64,000 nucleotides of DNA from Trichloromonas sp034002365 (lineage in GTDB: Bacteria > Desulfobacterota > Desulfuromonadia > Desulfuromonadales > Trichloromonadaceae), in assembly GCA_034002365.1 (NCBI GenBank), contig JAVFAR010000001.1:1-64000 (forward strand), written 5' to 3'. Below, piece by piece: positions 17,801-26,247 of the stretch (the stretch's first letter is position 1; each line of letters opens with the position of its first letter). Made by a program: the position numbers and the translations under genes. The notes below the pieces were generated by a model. The model was not told the DNA's origin. It did no database searches and was given only the letters and a program-made list of their open reading frames with translations.

Positions 17801-18478
17801 TTATTCCGAATCCGTCGAGGGATCGTGCCAGTATGAAATATGCGAGGGAAGGACGGAAGCCGACCAGGCCCCGTAATAATCGTCTTCAAGGAAAAAGTTC
17901 CCCGTCGCAAGTCCGGATATTCCCGCATGATCGGCCGCGGTGAAACCTGTGCCTAAAGCTTTCAGCCGGGCCTCACGCGCCGTCCAGAGTTGAAAGAAAC
18001 GGCGATTTTTTTTCCCCGGAGGCAAGACTGCAAGTTCCGTCACGAGATCGCAGTCAAAAGCCCATCCGGCGATTTGACCGATATCGACGGGGCGTTGCAG
18101 CCATTCCACGTCGACGCCGATCTCCCCTTGGGCGCAGACCCCCAACAGTCCCCAGCAGCCGGCATGGGCGAGATTGAAGGCCAAAGGAGCGGTGGGGAAG
18201 GCGAGGGCGGGCTTGCCGGCGGGACCGTAGGCGAAGCGCAGGGCGGCGGGGGAGCTGTCGAGATAACGGGCGAGAATCTGCCGCAGCCGTCCGCGGGCGG
18301 CAATGAATTCATGTTTTTTCGACGGGATGCGCAAGCGTTCGGCGCGGGCCGTTTCGTCGGGGGAAAGGAGGGGGCGCAGGTCGCTGATCGTCTCCGGAGG
18401 CAGATCGAGGCGGAAGCGCCAGAGGTGCAGATCGCCATCGTCCAGGCGCGGTCTGGCGGGGGGCTTTCGCCAATTCAC
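17801..18478 (-). CDS. Sfp-type 4'-phosphopantetheinyl transferase
   Basis: Transfers phosphopantetheine from CoA to a carrier-protein serine. At 225 aa it is the Sfp/Gsp size, two pseudo-repeats long, rather than the short AcpS type. It shows the Mg-binding motif GVDVE and the helix WTAREARLK, matching the family (W/F)xxKExxxK pattern with Arg replacing the first Lys. The start is GTG at 18478 with no clear Shine-Dalgarno, 8 bases after the oleD stop, suggesting translational coupling to the olefin operon. No carrier-protein gene is visible in the window, so its target lies elsewhere. Confidence 0.88.
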   Translation of the reverse strand: MNWRKPPARPRLDDGDLHLWRFRLDLPPETISDLRPLLSPDETARAERLRIPSKKHEFIAARGRLRQILARYLDSSPAALRFAYGPAGKPALAFPTAPLAFNLAHAGCWGLLGVCAQGEIGVDVEWLQRPVDIGQIAGWAFDCDLVTELAVLPPGKKNRRFFQLWTAREARLKALGTGFTAADHAGISGLATGNFFLEDDYYGAWSASVLPSHISYWHDPSTDSE

Positions 18479-18486
18479 CGGGGGGA

Positions 18487-19482
18487 TCAGCGGGGATTCT
18501 CCCTGAGCCAGGCCGCCAGGCGTTCCATCCCCTCGTCGAAGCTGATCCGGGGTTCATAGCCGAAGTCGCGGCGCGCGGCGCTCAGGTCGAACCAGTGGGC
18601 GGTGGAAAGTTCCCGGGCGGCGAAGCGGGTCATGGGCGGTTCGCCGGAGAGGCGCAGCAGGGTGTAGGTCTTTTCCAGCAGCCAGCCGGCGGCGTAGGCA
18701 AGTTGCGGGGAAATGGTACGGGTCACGGGGGGAAGATTGCCGGCGGCGAGGATGCGGTCGACCACGTCCCAGACCGGCTTGGGTTCCCCCTGGGCGAGGA
18801 AATAGGCCTTGCCCGCGACGGGAGAGCCGACGGCAAGATGATCGGCGGCCTGAAGGTGGGCCAATGCGGCATTGTCGATATAGAGGGTATCGACCAGGCA
18901 GGGGCGATTGCCGATGCGCCGCAGCCGACCGCGAGCTCCCCGGTCGAGGATGCGCGGCACCAGATGGTTGTCGCCGGGACCCCAGACGAGATGGGGGCGC
19001 AGCGCCGTCGTCGCCAGCAGAGGGCCGTTGGCCGCCAGCACCAGCTTCTCGGCCTCGGCTTTAGTTCGCGGATAATGGGCCTCGAAATGGGCAGGGTAGG
19101 GGACGGACTCGTCGACCCCTTCCATATCCTTGCCGTCGAAGACCACGCTCGGCGAGCTGGTGTAGACCAGCCGGTCGATGCCGTGGGCACGGCAGGCGGC
19201 GATGACGTTGTCGGTGCCGATGACATTGGCCCGGTAGTAATCCGGATAATCCCCCCAGACCCCGGCTTTGGCGGCGACGTGAAAGACCAGATCGCACCCC
19301 GCCGCCGCATCCGTCACCGCCCTTGCATCGGCGAGATCCCCCCGAATCTGTTCGACGCCGAGGGCTTCCAGTTCGGGGTAGACGTTGCGCGCCAGGGAGC
19401 GCACCTGATCCCCCCGTTGGCGCAGCAGGCTCACGATGGCCAGGCCGAGAAAGCCGCCGCCGCCGGTGACCAGGGCTTTCAT
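18487..19482 (-). CDS. oleD: OleD, NADPH-dependent 2-alkyl-3-oxoalkanoate reductase
   Basis: Third enzyme step of head-to-head olefin biosynthesis: reduces the beta-keto acid made by OleA to a beta-hydroxy acid. It is a 331-aa extended short-chain dehydrogenase of the 3-beta-HSD/epimerase class. The N-terminal dinucleotide motif is TGGGGFLG (residues 6-13), and the catalytic Tyr and Lys are in HYPRTK. The start overlaps the oleC stop as ATGA. Alone it could be any NAD-dependent epimerase; the oleA-oleB-oleC context makes OleD the firm choice. Confidence 0.9.
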   Translation of the reverse strand: MKALVTGGGGFLGLAIVSLLRQRGDQVRSLARNVYPELEALGVEQIRGDLADARAVTDAAAGCDLVFHVAAKAGVWGDYPDYYRANVIGTDNVIAACRAHGIDRLVYTSSPSVVFDGKDMEGVDESVPYPAHFEAHYPRTKAEAEKLVLAANGPLLATTALRPHLVWGPGDNHLVPRILDRGARGRLRRIGNRPCLVDTLYIDNAALAHLQAADHLAVGSPVAGKAYFLAQGEPKPVWDVVDRILAAGNLPPVTRTISPQLAYAAGWLLEKTYTLLRLSGEPPMTRFAARELSTAHWFDLSAARRDFGYEPRISFDEGMERLAAWLRENPR

Positions 19483-21137
19483 CGACGCTGCTCCCGCGCC
19501 CAGACCGCCAGTTTTTCCCGAAAAATCTTGGCGTTATGGCGGATATCGACGGGGAAAGCGGGATGAAAGAGCAGCTCGCGGATGTTGGCGGTGATCTCGT
19601 TACGAGCGCCGAGTTCCAGCAGTTCCCGGCGCAGGCGCGGCTGCTCGCTTTTCGCCGTCCCCTTTTCCAACTCGATGCAGATCACCGGGGTTTGTTCGCC
19701 CATCTCCCTCAGACCGACCAGGGCCGAACGGAAGACCTGGGGATGGGTGTTGAAAATCGCCTCGCAAGGGATGGTGAAGAGCGTCCCTTGCGCCGTGACC
19801 ACCCGGTGCGCCTTGCGGCCGCAGAACCAGAGGCGGCCTTCTTTGTCCCGATAGCCGAGATCCCCCATGCGGTGATAAAAGCCGCCGTCCGGATCGGCGA
19901 TCTTGGCCAGAGCCGTCGATTCGGGACGATTGACGTAAGCCGTGGTCACCTGCGGCCCCTTGACGACAATCTCGCCGATGACGCCGTCGGCGACCTTAAG
20001 TCCTTCGTCCCAGGTGGCGATGGGGGCGTCGTCGATGGCGATGACCGCCACCGCGATCCCCGGAACCGGTCGGCCGATGCACACCCCGCGCCCCTGGTCG
20101 GTCAATATCCGGGTCTGGCCGAGAATCTCCCGGTGGTCGATGGAACAAACCGGCAGCGCCTCGGTGGCGCCGTAGGGGGTATGGATGCGGGCGGCATCGT
20201 CGAGCATCCCGGCGAAGCGTTCGAGAGCCTGCGCCGGAACCGGCGCGCCGGCGGAAATCACCCGGCGCAGGCTCGGCAGGCGGGTGCCCTGGGCCTGGCC
20301 GTAACGGCCGACGCGGTTGATGAGGGCGGGGGAGCCGAACATGCCGGTGACGCCGAAACTCTCGATGGCGGCAATGATCTTGCGGGGGTTGACGGCCCCG
20401 GGACGGGTGAAATCCATGTCGGGGATCACCGAGGTCATCCCCAAAGCCGGAGCGAACAGGGCGAAGAGGGGGAAGGTGGGCAGGTCGATTTCACCCGGTT
20501 CGATGCCGTAAAGGGTGCGCAGCATCTCGACCTGGGCAAGAAAGTTGCCGTGGCTGTAAATCGCCCCCTTGGGGACGCCGGTGCTGCCGCTGGTGAAGAG
20601 GATGGCGGCGGTCTCCTCCGGCGCCGTGGCGGCCATGACGTAATCGGTCGGATAGGTATCGAAGTCGGCGAGGGATTTCCTCCCCCAACCGAGTCGACGG
20701 CCGACGGTGAGCAGAATCCGCAGGCTCTCCTTGCTCCAGCCGAACAGTTGTCGGGCGAGATGGGCCTTGGCGATGCCGATGAAGGCTTCCGGCTGGGCTT
20801 CAGCCAGGCAGGCCTTGAGATTTTTCACCCCCATGCCGGGATCGACCAGCACCGGCACCGCGCCGACCTTGAAGAGGGCGAAGGTCAGGGCGAAGAAATC
20901 GAGGCTCGGCGGCACCATCAGCACCGTCCGCGTCCCCCGGCGGATGCCGACGGCTTCCAGACCACAGGCGATACGGTTGCTCTCGCGGTCGAGTTGAGCG
21001 AAGGTGTAGTGGGTATAGGCGACCCGGCCGCGCCGGTCTTTGCCCTGGGGAAAGTAGACCGCCGGGGCCAGGGGGCGGCGGCGGGCCATTTCGGGCAGAT
21101 AGGCGGCGATGTTGGTCAGCGTTTGTTTTGTTTCCAT
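19479..21137 (-). CDS. oleC: OleC, olefin beta-lactone synthetase
   Basis: ANL-superfamily enzyme (552 aa) that uses ATP to close beta-hydroxy acids into beta-lactones. Visible motifs are the P-loop LFTSGSTGVPKG, the A5-type segment HTPYGATEALP and the hinge/C-domain region RMGDLGYRDKEGRLWFCGRK. The start METKQTLTN at 21137 is chosen over an upstream extension, which is low-complexity and lies within oleB. It overlaps the oleB end by 22 bases. Unlike the actinobacterial fused OleBC, B and C are separate here, as in Shewanella and Xanthomonas. Confidence 0.92.
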   Translation of the reverse strand: METKQTLTNIAAYLPEMARRRPLAPAVYFPQGKDRRGRVAYTHYTFAQLDRESNRIACGLEAVGIRRGTRTVLMVPPSLDFFALTFALFKVGAVPVLVDPGMGVKNLKACLAEAQPEAFIGIAKAHLARQLFGWSKESLRILLTVGRRLGWGRKSLADFDTYPTDYVMAATAPEETAAILFTSGSTGVPKGAIYSHGNFLAQVEMLRTLYGIEPGEIDLPTFPLFALFAPALGMTSVIPDMDFTRPGAVNPRKIIAAIESFGVTGMFGSPALINRVGRYGQAQGTRLPSLRRVISAGAPVPAQALERFAGMLDDAARIHTPYGATEALPVCSIDHREILGQTRILTDQGRGVCIGRPVPGIAVAVIAIDDAPIATWDEGLKVADGVIGEIVVKGPQVTTAYVNRPESTALAKIADPDGGFYHRMGDLGYRDKEGRLWFCGRKAHRVVTAQGTLFTIPCEAIFNTHPQVFRSALVGLREMGEQTPVICIELEKGTAKSEQPRLRRELLELGARNEITANIRELLFHPAFPVDIRHNAKIFREKLAVWAREQRR

Positions 21138-22027
21138 GGGGGAATGGTCGGTAAGGGGTGGTTCGCCAAAAACTGACGAATCAGCGGGATGATCTCCTCG
21201 CCGGCATCTTCCAGCACGTAATGGCCGACGTCGGGGTAGGAATGGAGCTCGGCCCGGGGGAAGCGCCGCATCCATTCGTCGCGAAAGACCCGGTCGAAGA
21301 CGAAATCCTTTTCCCCCCAGAAGATCGCCATGGGCAGGTCGACAAAACGGTGCAGGCCGGCATCGACTTCACTGACCAGGGCGTAACTGGGATCGGAAGG
21401 AACGAGGGGGATATCCTGCACGAAACGCAGGGTCGCCAGCCGGTTGTGCCAGTTGTCGTAGGGGCTGCAATAGGCCCGGCGCAACTCGGCATTCATCGGC
21501 TTGCGTTTGCAGCCGACCCGGGCGGCGGTGCGGGCAAAGGCGTTGAAGGTCTGCACGAGAAAGGCGCCGAACTGGGTGTCCCGGCAGATCTTCAGCGCCA
21601 AGGGGAATTTTTTTCCCTGGGGCAAGTGAAAGGCGGCGGTATTGAGAATCACCAACCGGGCGATGCGTTCGGGATAACGGGAGGCATAGGCCATGCCGAT
21701 CATTCCGCCCCAGTCGTGAAGCACCAAGGTGATGCGCTCGCGGATGCCGAGATGTTCGAGCAGCGCTTCGAGGTCGTCGACCCGCTGCTTGAGGGTGAAG
21801 GAATAGTAGGAATCGGCCGGTTTGTCCGACAGGCCGCAGCCGATGTGGTCGGGGACGATGGTGCGGTAGCCGTCGCGCAATTCCCGCACCAGATCCCGAT
21901 AGTAAAAGGACCAGCTCGGGTTGCCGTGAAGCATGACGACCGGATCGCCCTTGCCCTCGTCGAGGTAATGGTACTTGAGGCCGTCGAGGTCGAGAAAATG
22001 GCTTTTGAAGGGATAGTAGGCCTGCAT
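21116..22027 (-). CDS. oleB: OleB, beta-lactone decarboxylase (alpha/beta-hydrolase)
   Basis: Final step of the Ole pathway: decarboxylates the beta-lactone to a cis-olefin. The 303-aa protein resembles haloalkane dehalogenases. It has an HGNPSWSF oxyanion segment, the nucleophile Asp in LVLHDWGG, and the catalytic His in DVGHYVLED. The Ole complex associates with the membrane in other bacteria; no transmembrane helix is seen here. The sequence before its ATG has no evident Shine-Dalgarno and abuts a palindromic element, so its translation may be modulated or coupled. Confidence 0.9.
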   Translation of the reverse strand: MQAYYPFKSHFLDLDGLKYHYLDEGKGDPVVMLHGNPSWSFYYRDLVRELRDGYRTIVPDHIGCGLSDKPADSYYSFTLKQRVDDLEALLEHLGIRERITLVLHDWGGMIGMAYASRYPERIARLVILNTAAFHLPQGKKFPLALKICRDTQFGAFLVQTFNAFARTAARVGCKRKPMNAELRRAYCSPYDNWHNRLATLRFVQDIPLVPSDPSYALVSEVDAGLHRFVDLPMAIFWGEKDFVFDRVFRDEWMRRFPRAELHSYPDVGHYVLEDAGEEIIPLIRQFLANHPLPTIPPWKQNKR

Positions 22028-22058
22028 TAACAGAGGTGCTTTCGTAAAAAGTATCGAT

Positions 22059-22189
22059 GTTGACGGCTAAGCCAAAAGCGCCAAATGCAAGGCGCGCCAT
22101 TTACGAGCAATGAGGCGTAGTCCTCTACGTCGAAGCAGCGAGGGAATGGCGGCAACGCGGCAGTTGGTGTTTTTGGAGACGCCGTCACC
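22059..22189. repeat. 131-bp imperfect palindromic element between oleA and oleB
   Basis: The left end GTTGACGGC (22059-22067) is matched in inverse by GCCGTCACC (22181-22189). Similarity continues inward on both arms (CCAAAAGCGCCAA against the inverse of TTGGTGTTTTTGG, and GCGCCATT against AATGGCGG) to a central CGTAG-TCCT-CTACG hairpin at 22116-22129. The midpoint of the element coincides with the apex loop. It contains no convincing ORF. The right end includes the oleA stop codon (22185-22187). It looks like a mobile-element-derived or REP/MITE-like repeat; I know of no certain family name. Confidence 0.75.
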
Positions 22190-23228
22190 ACTGAATTCCG
22201 AGCATCAGACAGTTGAGGCCGCTGCCGATACCTAAAAAGCCGACGATGTCGCCGGGGATGAGGAAGTCCCGCTCCTTGGCGATAGCCGCCGTGACCGGCA
22301 GGGAGACGGTGCCCATATTGCCGAGAAACTCGAAGGTGGTGAAATCCTTTTCCTTAGAAACCCCGAGGGTTTGCAGGATCAGCTTCTGATGGGCTTCGCC
22401 GACCTGGTGACAGATGACCTTGTCGATGCGCTCGGTGCTCAGTTCGAGCTCGGCCATGAAGGCCGCCCAGGTTTTCTTGCCCAATTCCACCCCGTACTTC
22501 ATGACCGCCACGGCGTCGGTGTTCATATAGGGGACGTGGTTTTCCGGCGATTCGGTGGAGAGACCCCAGCGGCACAGTTCATGATGCTGGGGTTCGGCGA
22601 TGTTCACGCCGCCGAGCAGACGCGGACGCCGCGAGGAAGTGAAGGAACCGTCGGTCAAGAGCACCGCCACCGCCCCGGAACCGCCGGTGAGGGTCGCCAG
22701 CGAGGTGGTGAAAAGCTGCATGGAGGGCTTGTCGAGCATCCGCCTGATCATGATTTCGTTGATTTCCCGGGAGCTTTCGCAAGCCACCACCAGCCCCGCG
22801 CGAATCTGGCCGAGTTCGATGCGGTTGGCGATGTCGAGCACCCCGTTGAGCACCCCGAGACAGGCGTTGGAGAGGTCGTAAATGGCGGTGTTCCCCTGGA
22901 TGCCGAGGGCGGCGGCGACCTGGCAGGCGGTGGCCGGCTCGAAATGCTCGCGGCAGACCCCGGCGTAGATCAGGGCGCCGATATCCTGCGGCGAAATATC
23001 CCGTCCCTGCAGGGCTTTTTTCGCGGCGGCGACGGCGCCTTGGGAGATGCGCGCGCCCGGTTTCCACCAGCGGCGCTCGCGGATGCCGGTGAGGGCTTCC
23101 AGTTGTCCCGGCGCGATATGCAGAGCGTCGTACATGGGCTTGAGCCGGGTTTCCAGCTCCGTTGAGGTGACGACGATCGGCGCCAGTTCATAGCCGACCG
23201 ATTCGATATAAACGCGGGAATATCTCAT
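22185..23228 (-). CDS. oleA: OleA, thiolase-fold acyl-CoA condensing enzyme
   Basis: Catalyses head-to-head (non-decarboxylative Claisen) condensation of two acyl-CoAs to a 2-alkyl-3-oxoacid, committing fatty acids to long-chain olefins. 347 aa, FabH-like. Active-site residues are Cys123 (SNACLG), Glu97 (HFEPATA), His274 (ICHQVGE) and Asn304 (LGNMG). The Cys-Glu spacing of 26 and the His-Asn spacing of 30 agree with those I recall for Xanthomonas OleA (Cys143, Glu117, His285, Asn315). Glu97 distinguishes OleA from FabH. The ATG at 23228 is chosen over a long unrelated upstream extension that runs through a terminator. Confidence 0.93.
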   Translation of the reverse strand: MRYSRVYIESVGYELAPIVVTSTELETRLKPMYDALHIAPGQLEALTGIRERRWWKPGARISQGAVAAAKKALQGRDISPQDIGALIYAGVCREHFEPATACQVAAALGIQGNTAIYDLSNACLGVLNGVLDIANRIELGQIRAGLVVACESSREINEIMIRRMLDKPSMQLFTTSLATLTGGSGAVAVLLTDGSFTSSRRPRLLGGVNIAEPQHHELCRWGLSTESPENHVPYMNTDAVAVMKYGVELGKKTWAAFMAELELSTERIDKVICHQVGEAHQKLILQTLGVSKEKDFTTFEFLGNMGTVSLPVTAAIAKERDFLIPGDIVGFLGIGSGLNCLMLGIQW

Positions 23229-23313
23229 CAATGAATATCCATAATAAATGGTTCGGACCCCCTCGATTCCGCCATCGGGAAAGGGCGCGGGCCAGGCGCG
23301 GGCTCCGTTTTGT

Positions 23314-23341
23314 ATCATAAAACCCTGTGGGGGAAAAGCAA
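23314..23341 (-). promoter_or_regulatory. Possible sigma-70 promoter of the ole operon
   Basis: Minus strand: TTGCTT (23341-23336), 16 bases, TATGAT (23319-23314), about 85 bases upstream of oleA. The -35 overlaps the T-rich tail of the preceding terminator. The -10 is good, the -35 only fair. Confidence 0.4.
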
Positions 23342-23372
23342 AACCGCCTCGTCCGTGGCGGAAAAGGCGGTT
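23342..23372 (-). terminator. Rho-independent terminator after the BI-1 family gene
   Basis: AACCGCCT (23342-23349) pairs with AGGCGGTT (23365-23372). On the minus strand the stem is followed by TTTGCTTTT. It separates the Bax-inhibitor-like gene from oleA. Confidence 0.7.
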
Positions 23373-23421
23373 AAGGTTAGAGCAAAGGGTAACCGGCCAT
23401 TGCAAGAAAAACTCGAATTTT

Positions 23422-24123
23422 CTAGCGCCGGTCTCCCAACACGCGCAACAGCATGAGAAACAGGTTGATAAAGTCGAGATACAGGGTGAGGGCGCCGAGG
23501 ATGGCGGCTTTTTGCATCGAGGCGCCATCGGCGAAACCCTGCTGACCGATCCTCTTCAGCTTTTGGGTATCGTAGGCGGTGAGGCCGACAAAGACGAGCA
23601 CGCCGAGATAGCTGACGACCCAGGTGATCATCGCGCTCTGCATGAAGATATTGACCAGCGAGGCGATGATGATGCCGACCAGACCCATGAACATGAAGCT
23701 GCCCAGTCCGGTGAGATCGCGCTTGGTGGCCGCGCCGTAGAGGCTCATGGCGGCGAAGGTGCCGGCGGTGATGAGAAAGGTGCCGGCGATGGAGCTTTCG
23801 GTATAGACCACGAAAATCGCGGCGAAGGTGATGCCGTTCAGCGCCGAATAGAGCAGGAACATCAAGGTGGCGGTTGTGGCGCCGATGCGGTTGATGGCCG
23901 CCGACAGGGCGACGACCAGGGCCAGTTCGCCGGTCATCAGCCCGAAGAAGAGCATTTTGTTGCCGAAGATCGCCTGGAGCAGGGTCGGCGACGACAGGGT
24001 CAGGGCCGAGGCGAGGGCGGTCAGAACCAGGCCGGCGGTCATCCAGCCGTAGACGCGGGGGAAAAAGCCGTTGACGGCGACGATCGCCGGGCTGCCTTCA
24101 TAGGGGATGTTGCGGTCGAGCAT
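23422..24123 (-). CDS. Bax inhibitor-1/YccA family membrane protein
   Basis: Integral inner-membrane protein of 233 aa with seven hydrophobic segments, related to E. coli YccA/YbhL and eukaryotic TMBIM proteins. The family C-terminal signature GALTLYLDFINLF is present, and the last residues are polar. The start MLDRNIPYEG was chosen because AAGGAG lies directly upstream. The gene is single, followed by a terminator, and divergent from yicC. Its role is poorly defined in bacteria (YccA interacts with FtsH; BsYetJ is a calcium leak channel). Confidence 0.9.
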   Translation of the reverse strand: MLDRNIPYEGSPAIVAVNGFFPRVYGWMTAGLVLTALASALTLSSPTLLQAIFGNKMLFFGLMTGELALVVALSAAINRIGATTATLMFLLYSALNGITFAAIFVVYTESSIAGTFLITAGTFAAMSLYGAATKRDLTGLGSFMFMGLVGIIIASLVNIFMQSAMITWVVSYLGVLVFVGLTAYDTQKLKRIGQQGFADGASMQKAAILGALTLYLDFINLFLMLLRVLGDRR

Positions 24124-24243
24124 AGGGACTCCTTGCGGGATGAAATGGTTTTGGTTGGGATCAACGTTTTTCATTGTCGCCAACCTGGGCCCTGTGGGCA
24201 AGTCTTTTCGGCAACCGGTCGCAGATAGGGGCGTGCAAGGTCG

Positions 24244-24272
24244 TTGAATTTTCAGCGGCGGATGTGTACTAT
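24244..24272 (+). promoter_or_regulatory. Predicted sigma-70 promoter for yicC-gmk-rpoZ
   Basis: TTGAAT (24244-24249), a 17-base spacer, then TACTAT (24267-24272), 85 bases before yicC, in the 233-base gap between the divergent BI-1 family and yicC genes. I see nothing else distinct in that gap. Confidence 0.6.
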
Positions 24273-24356
24273 GGCACGCCGCGCCGGAAGGAAGGATGAA
24301 AAAGTCTCTTGTCCATCCTCAGGGAGCGGCCGAATCCTATCAGAAAGCGGAGTGTT

Positions 24357-25235
24357 ATGATCGCAAGCATGACCGGTTACGGCAAGGGGCAGGCGGAGGT
24401 GGACGGCCTCTGTCTGACCGTGGAAATCAAGACGGTGAACCATCGTTACGGCGATGTGACGGTCAAGAGTCCGCGTTTTCTTTTTGCTTTCGAAAACGAT
24501 ATTAAAAAGCGCGTCGGCGAAGTTCTCAAGCGCGGCAAGATCGATCTCTTCATCAGCCAGGAGGCGGTTTCCGAACGGGGTCTCGCCCCGGCCCTGAACC
24601 GCCCGCTGGCTGCGGCTTACGTCCAGGTTTTCGAGGAAATGCGTGAAACCTTTGGGCTCGGCGGCGAACTTTCCCTGGCCTTGCTCGCCGCCCAGAAGGA
24701 TGTCGTCACCCTGCGCGAGGGGGATCTGGACGAAACCGCCCTGCGCCAGTGTCTGGAGCGGGCCCTGGGGGCGGCTCTCGGCGCGGTGGTAAAGATGCGC
24801 CGGGCCGAGGGGGAGGCGACCCTGGCGGATATGGCCGAGCGCTTGCGCCTGCTGGAAGAGATGTTGGCCGGGGTCGAGGTCCGTGCCCCCCAGGTGCCTG
24901 TTGAATGGCTGGCCAAGCTGGAAGCGCGCCTGGCCAAGCTTAAAAGTGATCTCGATCTCGATCCGCAACGTCTCGGCCAGGAACTGGCTATTTATGCCGA
25001 CCGCTGCGATATCAGCGAAGAGCTGACCCGTTTCAAGAGTCATCTGGTGCAGTTTCGCGCCCTCTTCAGCCAGGATGAACCGGTGGGGCGACAGATGGAT
25101 TTTCTCGTGCAGGAGCTGAATCGCGAGGTCAACACCATGGGCTCCAAATCCAACGATGGCGAACTGACCCGGAAGGTGGTGGCGATGAAGGCCGAGCTGG
25201 AAAAGATTCGCGAGCAGGTTCAGAACATCGAATAG
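24357..25235 (+). CDS. yicC: YicC-family endoribonuclease
   Basis: Cytoplasmic 292-aa protein of the YicC/YloC family, shown in E. coli and Bacillus to be an endoribonuclease. It has the hallmark N-terminus MTGYGKG (residues 5-11) and the conserved C-terminal half DRCDISEEL..RFKSHL followed by GRQMDFLVQELNREVNTMGSK. The start MIASMTGYG follows GGAG. It is directly upstream of gmk and rpoZ, a widely conserved bacterial order (yicC-gmk-rpoZ-spoT/rel). Confidence 0.93.
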   Translation: MIASMTGYGKGQAEVDGLCLTVEIKTVNHRYGDVTVKSPRFLFAFENDIKKRVGEVLKRGKIDLFISQEAVSERGLAPALNRPLAAAYVQVFEEMRETFGLGGELSLALLAAQKDVVTLREGDLDETALRQCLERALGAALGAVVKMRRAEGEATLADMAERLRLLEEMLAGVEVRAPQVPVEWLAKLEARLAKLKSDLDLDPQRLGQELAIYADRCDISEELTRFKSHLVQFRALFSQDEPVGRQMDFLVQELNREVNTMGSKSNDGELTRKVVAMKAELEKIREQVQNIE

Positions 25236-25246
25236 AGGGGGCAAGG

Positions 25247-25894
25247 GTGGCGGAAGAAGGCAGAAAGAACGCGGCGGGGTCAGTGGGCAATCTTTTTGTC
25301 GTATCTGCCCCTTCGGGGGCGGGCAAGACCTCGTTATGCAAGGAGATCGTTGACTTCTTCCCGCGCTTACGGCATTCTGTCTCGTACACGACGCGCCCGC
25401 CTCGGGCCGGTGAAGTCGATGGCCGGGATTATCATTTTGTCGCCCGGGACGCCTTTGATCGCATGGCGGCCGCCGGGCGCTTTGCCGAATGGGCCGAAGT
25501 CCACGGCAACGGCTACGGCACGGCCATCGCCACACTTGAAGAAGCCCGGGCCGGCGGTTTTGACCTGCTTCTCGAAATCGATTGCCAGGGGGCGGCGCGG
25601 ATCAAGCGCAACTATCGCCACGGGGTCTTTATCTTCATTCTTCCGCCCAGCATCGATGAGTTGCGGCGTCGGCTCGAAGGCCGCGGCACCGACAGCGCCG
25701 AAATCATCGCCCGGCGCATCGAGAACGCCCGCGGAGAGATCCAGCAAGCCTCCTGGTACGATTATCTGGTCGTCAACGATGACTTTTCCCGCGCCCGGGA
25801 CGAATTCCGGGCGATCATCCTCGCCGAGGGCTGTCGTTCGGCGCGGGTTCTTCCCTCCCTGCCGGCCGAATTTGGCCTGGCGGAATCTTTGTGA
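25247..25894 (+). CDS. gmk: Guanylate kinase
   Basis: Phosphorylates GMP to GDP. 215 aa, the usual length. The P-loop SAPSGAGKTS lies at residues 20-29, and the GMP-binding region SYTTRPPRAGEVDGRDYHF is complete. GTG start at 25247 preceded by GAGGGGG. It sits 11 bases after yicC. Together with rpoZ and rel it forms a guanine-nucleotide/stringent-response unit. Confidence 0.96.
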   Translation: MAEEGRKNAAGSVGNLFVVSAPSGAGKTSLCKEIVDFFPRLRHSVSYTTRPPRAGEVDGRDYHFVARDAFDRMAAAGRFAEWAEVHGNGYGTAIATLEEARAGGFDLLLEIDCQGAARIKRNYRHGVFIFILPPSIDELRRRLEGRGTDSAEIIARRIENARGEIQQASWYDYLVVNDDFSRARDEFRAIILAEGCRSARVLPSLPAEFGLAESL

Positions 25895-25926
25895 GACTTA
25901 AACCAATTCCTTAAGGAGTATTCATA

Positions 25927-26133
25927 ATGGCCCGTATTACCGTCGAAGATTGTTTGCGCCAGATTCCCAATCGCTTTCTGCTGGCGATGGTTGCCGCCAA
26001 GCGCGCCAAGCAGCTGTACAAGGGCGGACAACCCCTGATCGAGAACAAGGCGAACAACAAGAAGATCGTTCTGGCGCTGCGGGAAATCGCCGCCGGCAAG
26101 GTCGAATTTGAAATTCCCTCCCGCAAGAAGTAG
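25927..26133 (+). CDS. rpoZ: DNA-directed RNA polymerase omega subunit
   Basis: 68-aa omega subunit, which assists beta-prime assembly and helps form a ppGpp site in proteobacterial RNA polymerase. The conserved core is MARITVEDCL at the start, then NRFLLAMVAAKRAKQL (about 17-32) and the KIVLALREIAAGK helix. AAGGAG stands 8 bases before the ATG. It lies between gmk and the ppGpp synthetase gene. Confidence 0.96.
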   Translation: MARITVEDCLRQIPNRFLLAMVAAKRAKQLYKGGQPLIENKANNKKIVLALREIAAGKVEFEIPSRKK

Positions 26134-26150
26134 TAATTTCCCCTTTTCGG

Positions 26151-26177
26151 CGCGGGAGGCGGTTCCCGTCTCCCGCG
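26151..26177 (+). terminator. Possible weak terminator/attenuator between rpoZ and rel
   Basis: CGCGGGAG (26151-26158) pairs with CTCCCGCG (26170-26177) around an 11-base loop and is followed only by TTT. It may reduce read-through into rel rather than stop transcription fully. The rest of this 114-base gap shows nothing clear. Confidence 0.35.
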
Positions 26178-26247
26178 TTTCCGATCCAGTTCGATCCCCT
26201 TTCCGCCGGCCTCCGTCCCGCCCGGGCCACATGCCGATCCCCTTGTT

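Noticed and set aside
23229..23528. 100-residue upstream extension of oleA
   Set aside because: It runs through the BI-1 terminator and promoter region and has no homology pattern. The thiolase fold begins at MRYSRVYIES.
24124..24356. Possible small gene or RNA in the largest intergenic gap
   Set aside because: Only a promoter-like sequence for yicC was found; no ORF with a ribosome-binding site and no terminator-bounded hairpin.
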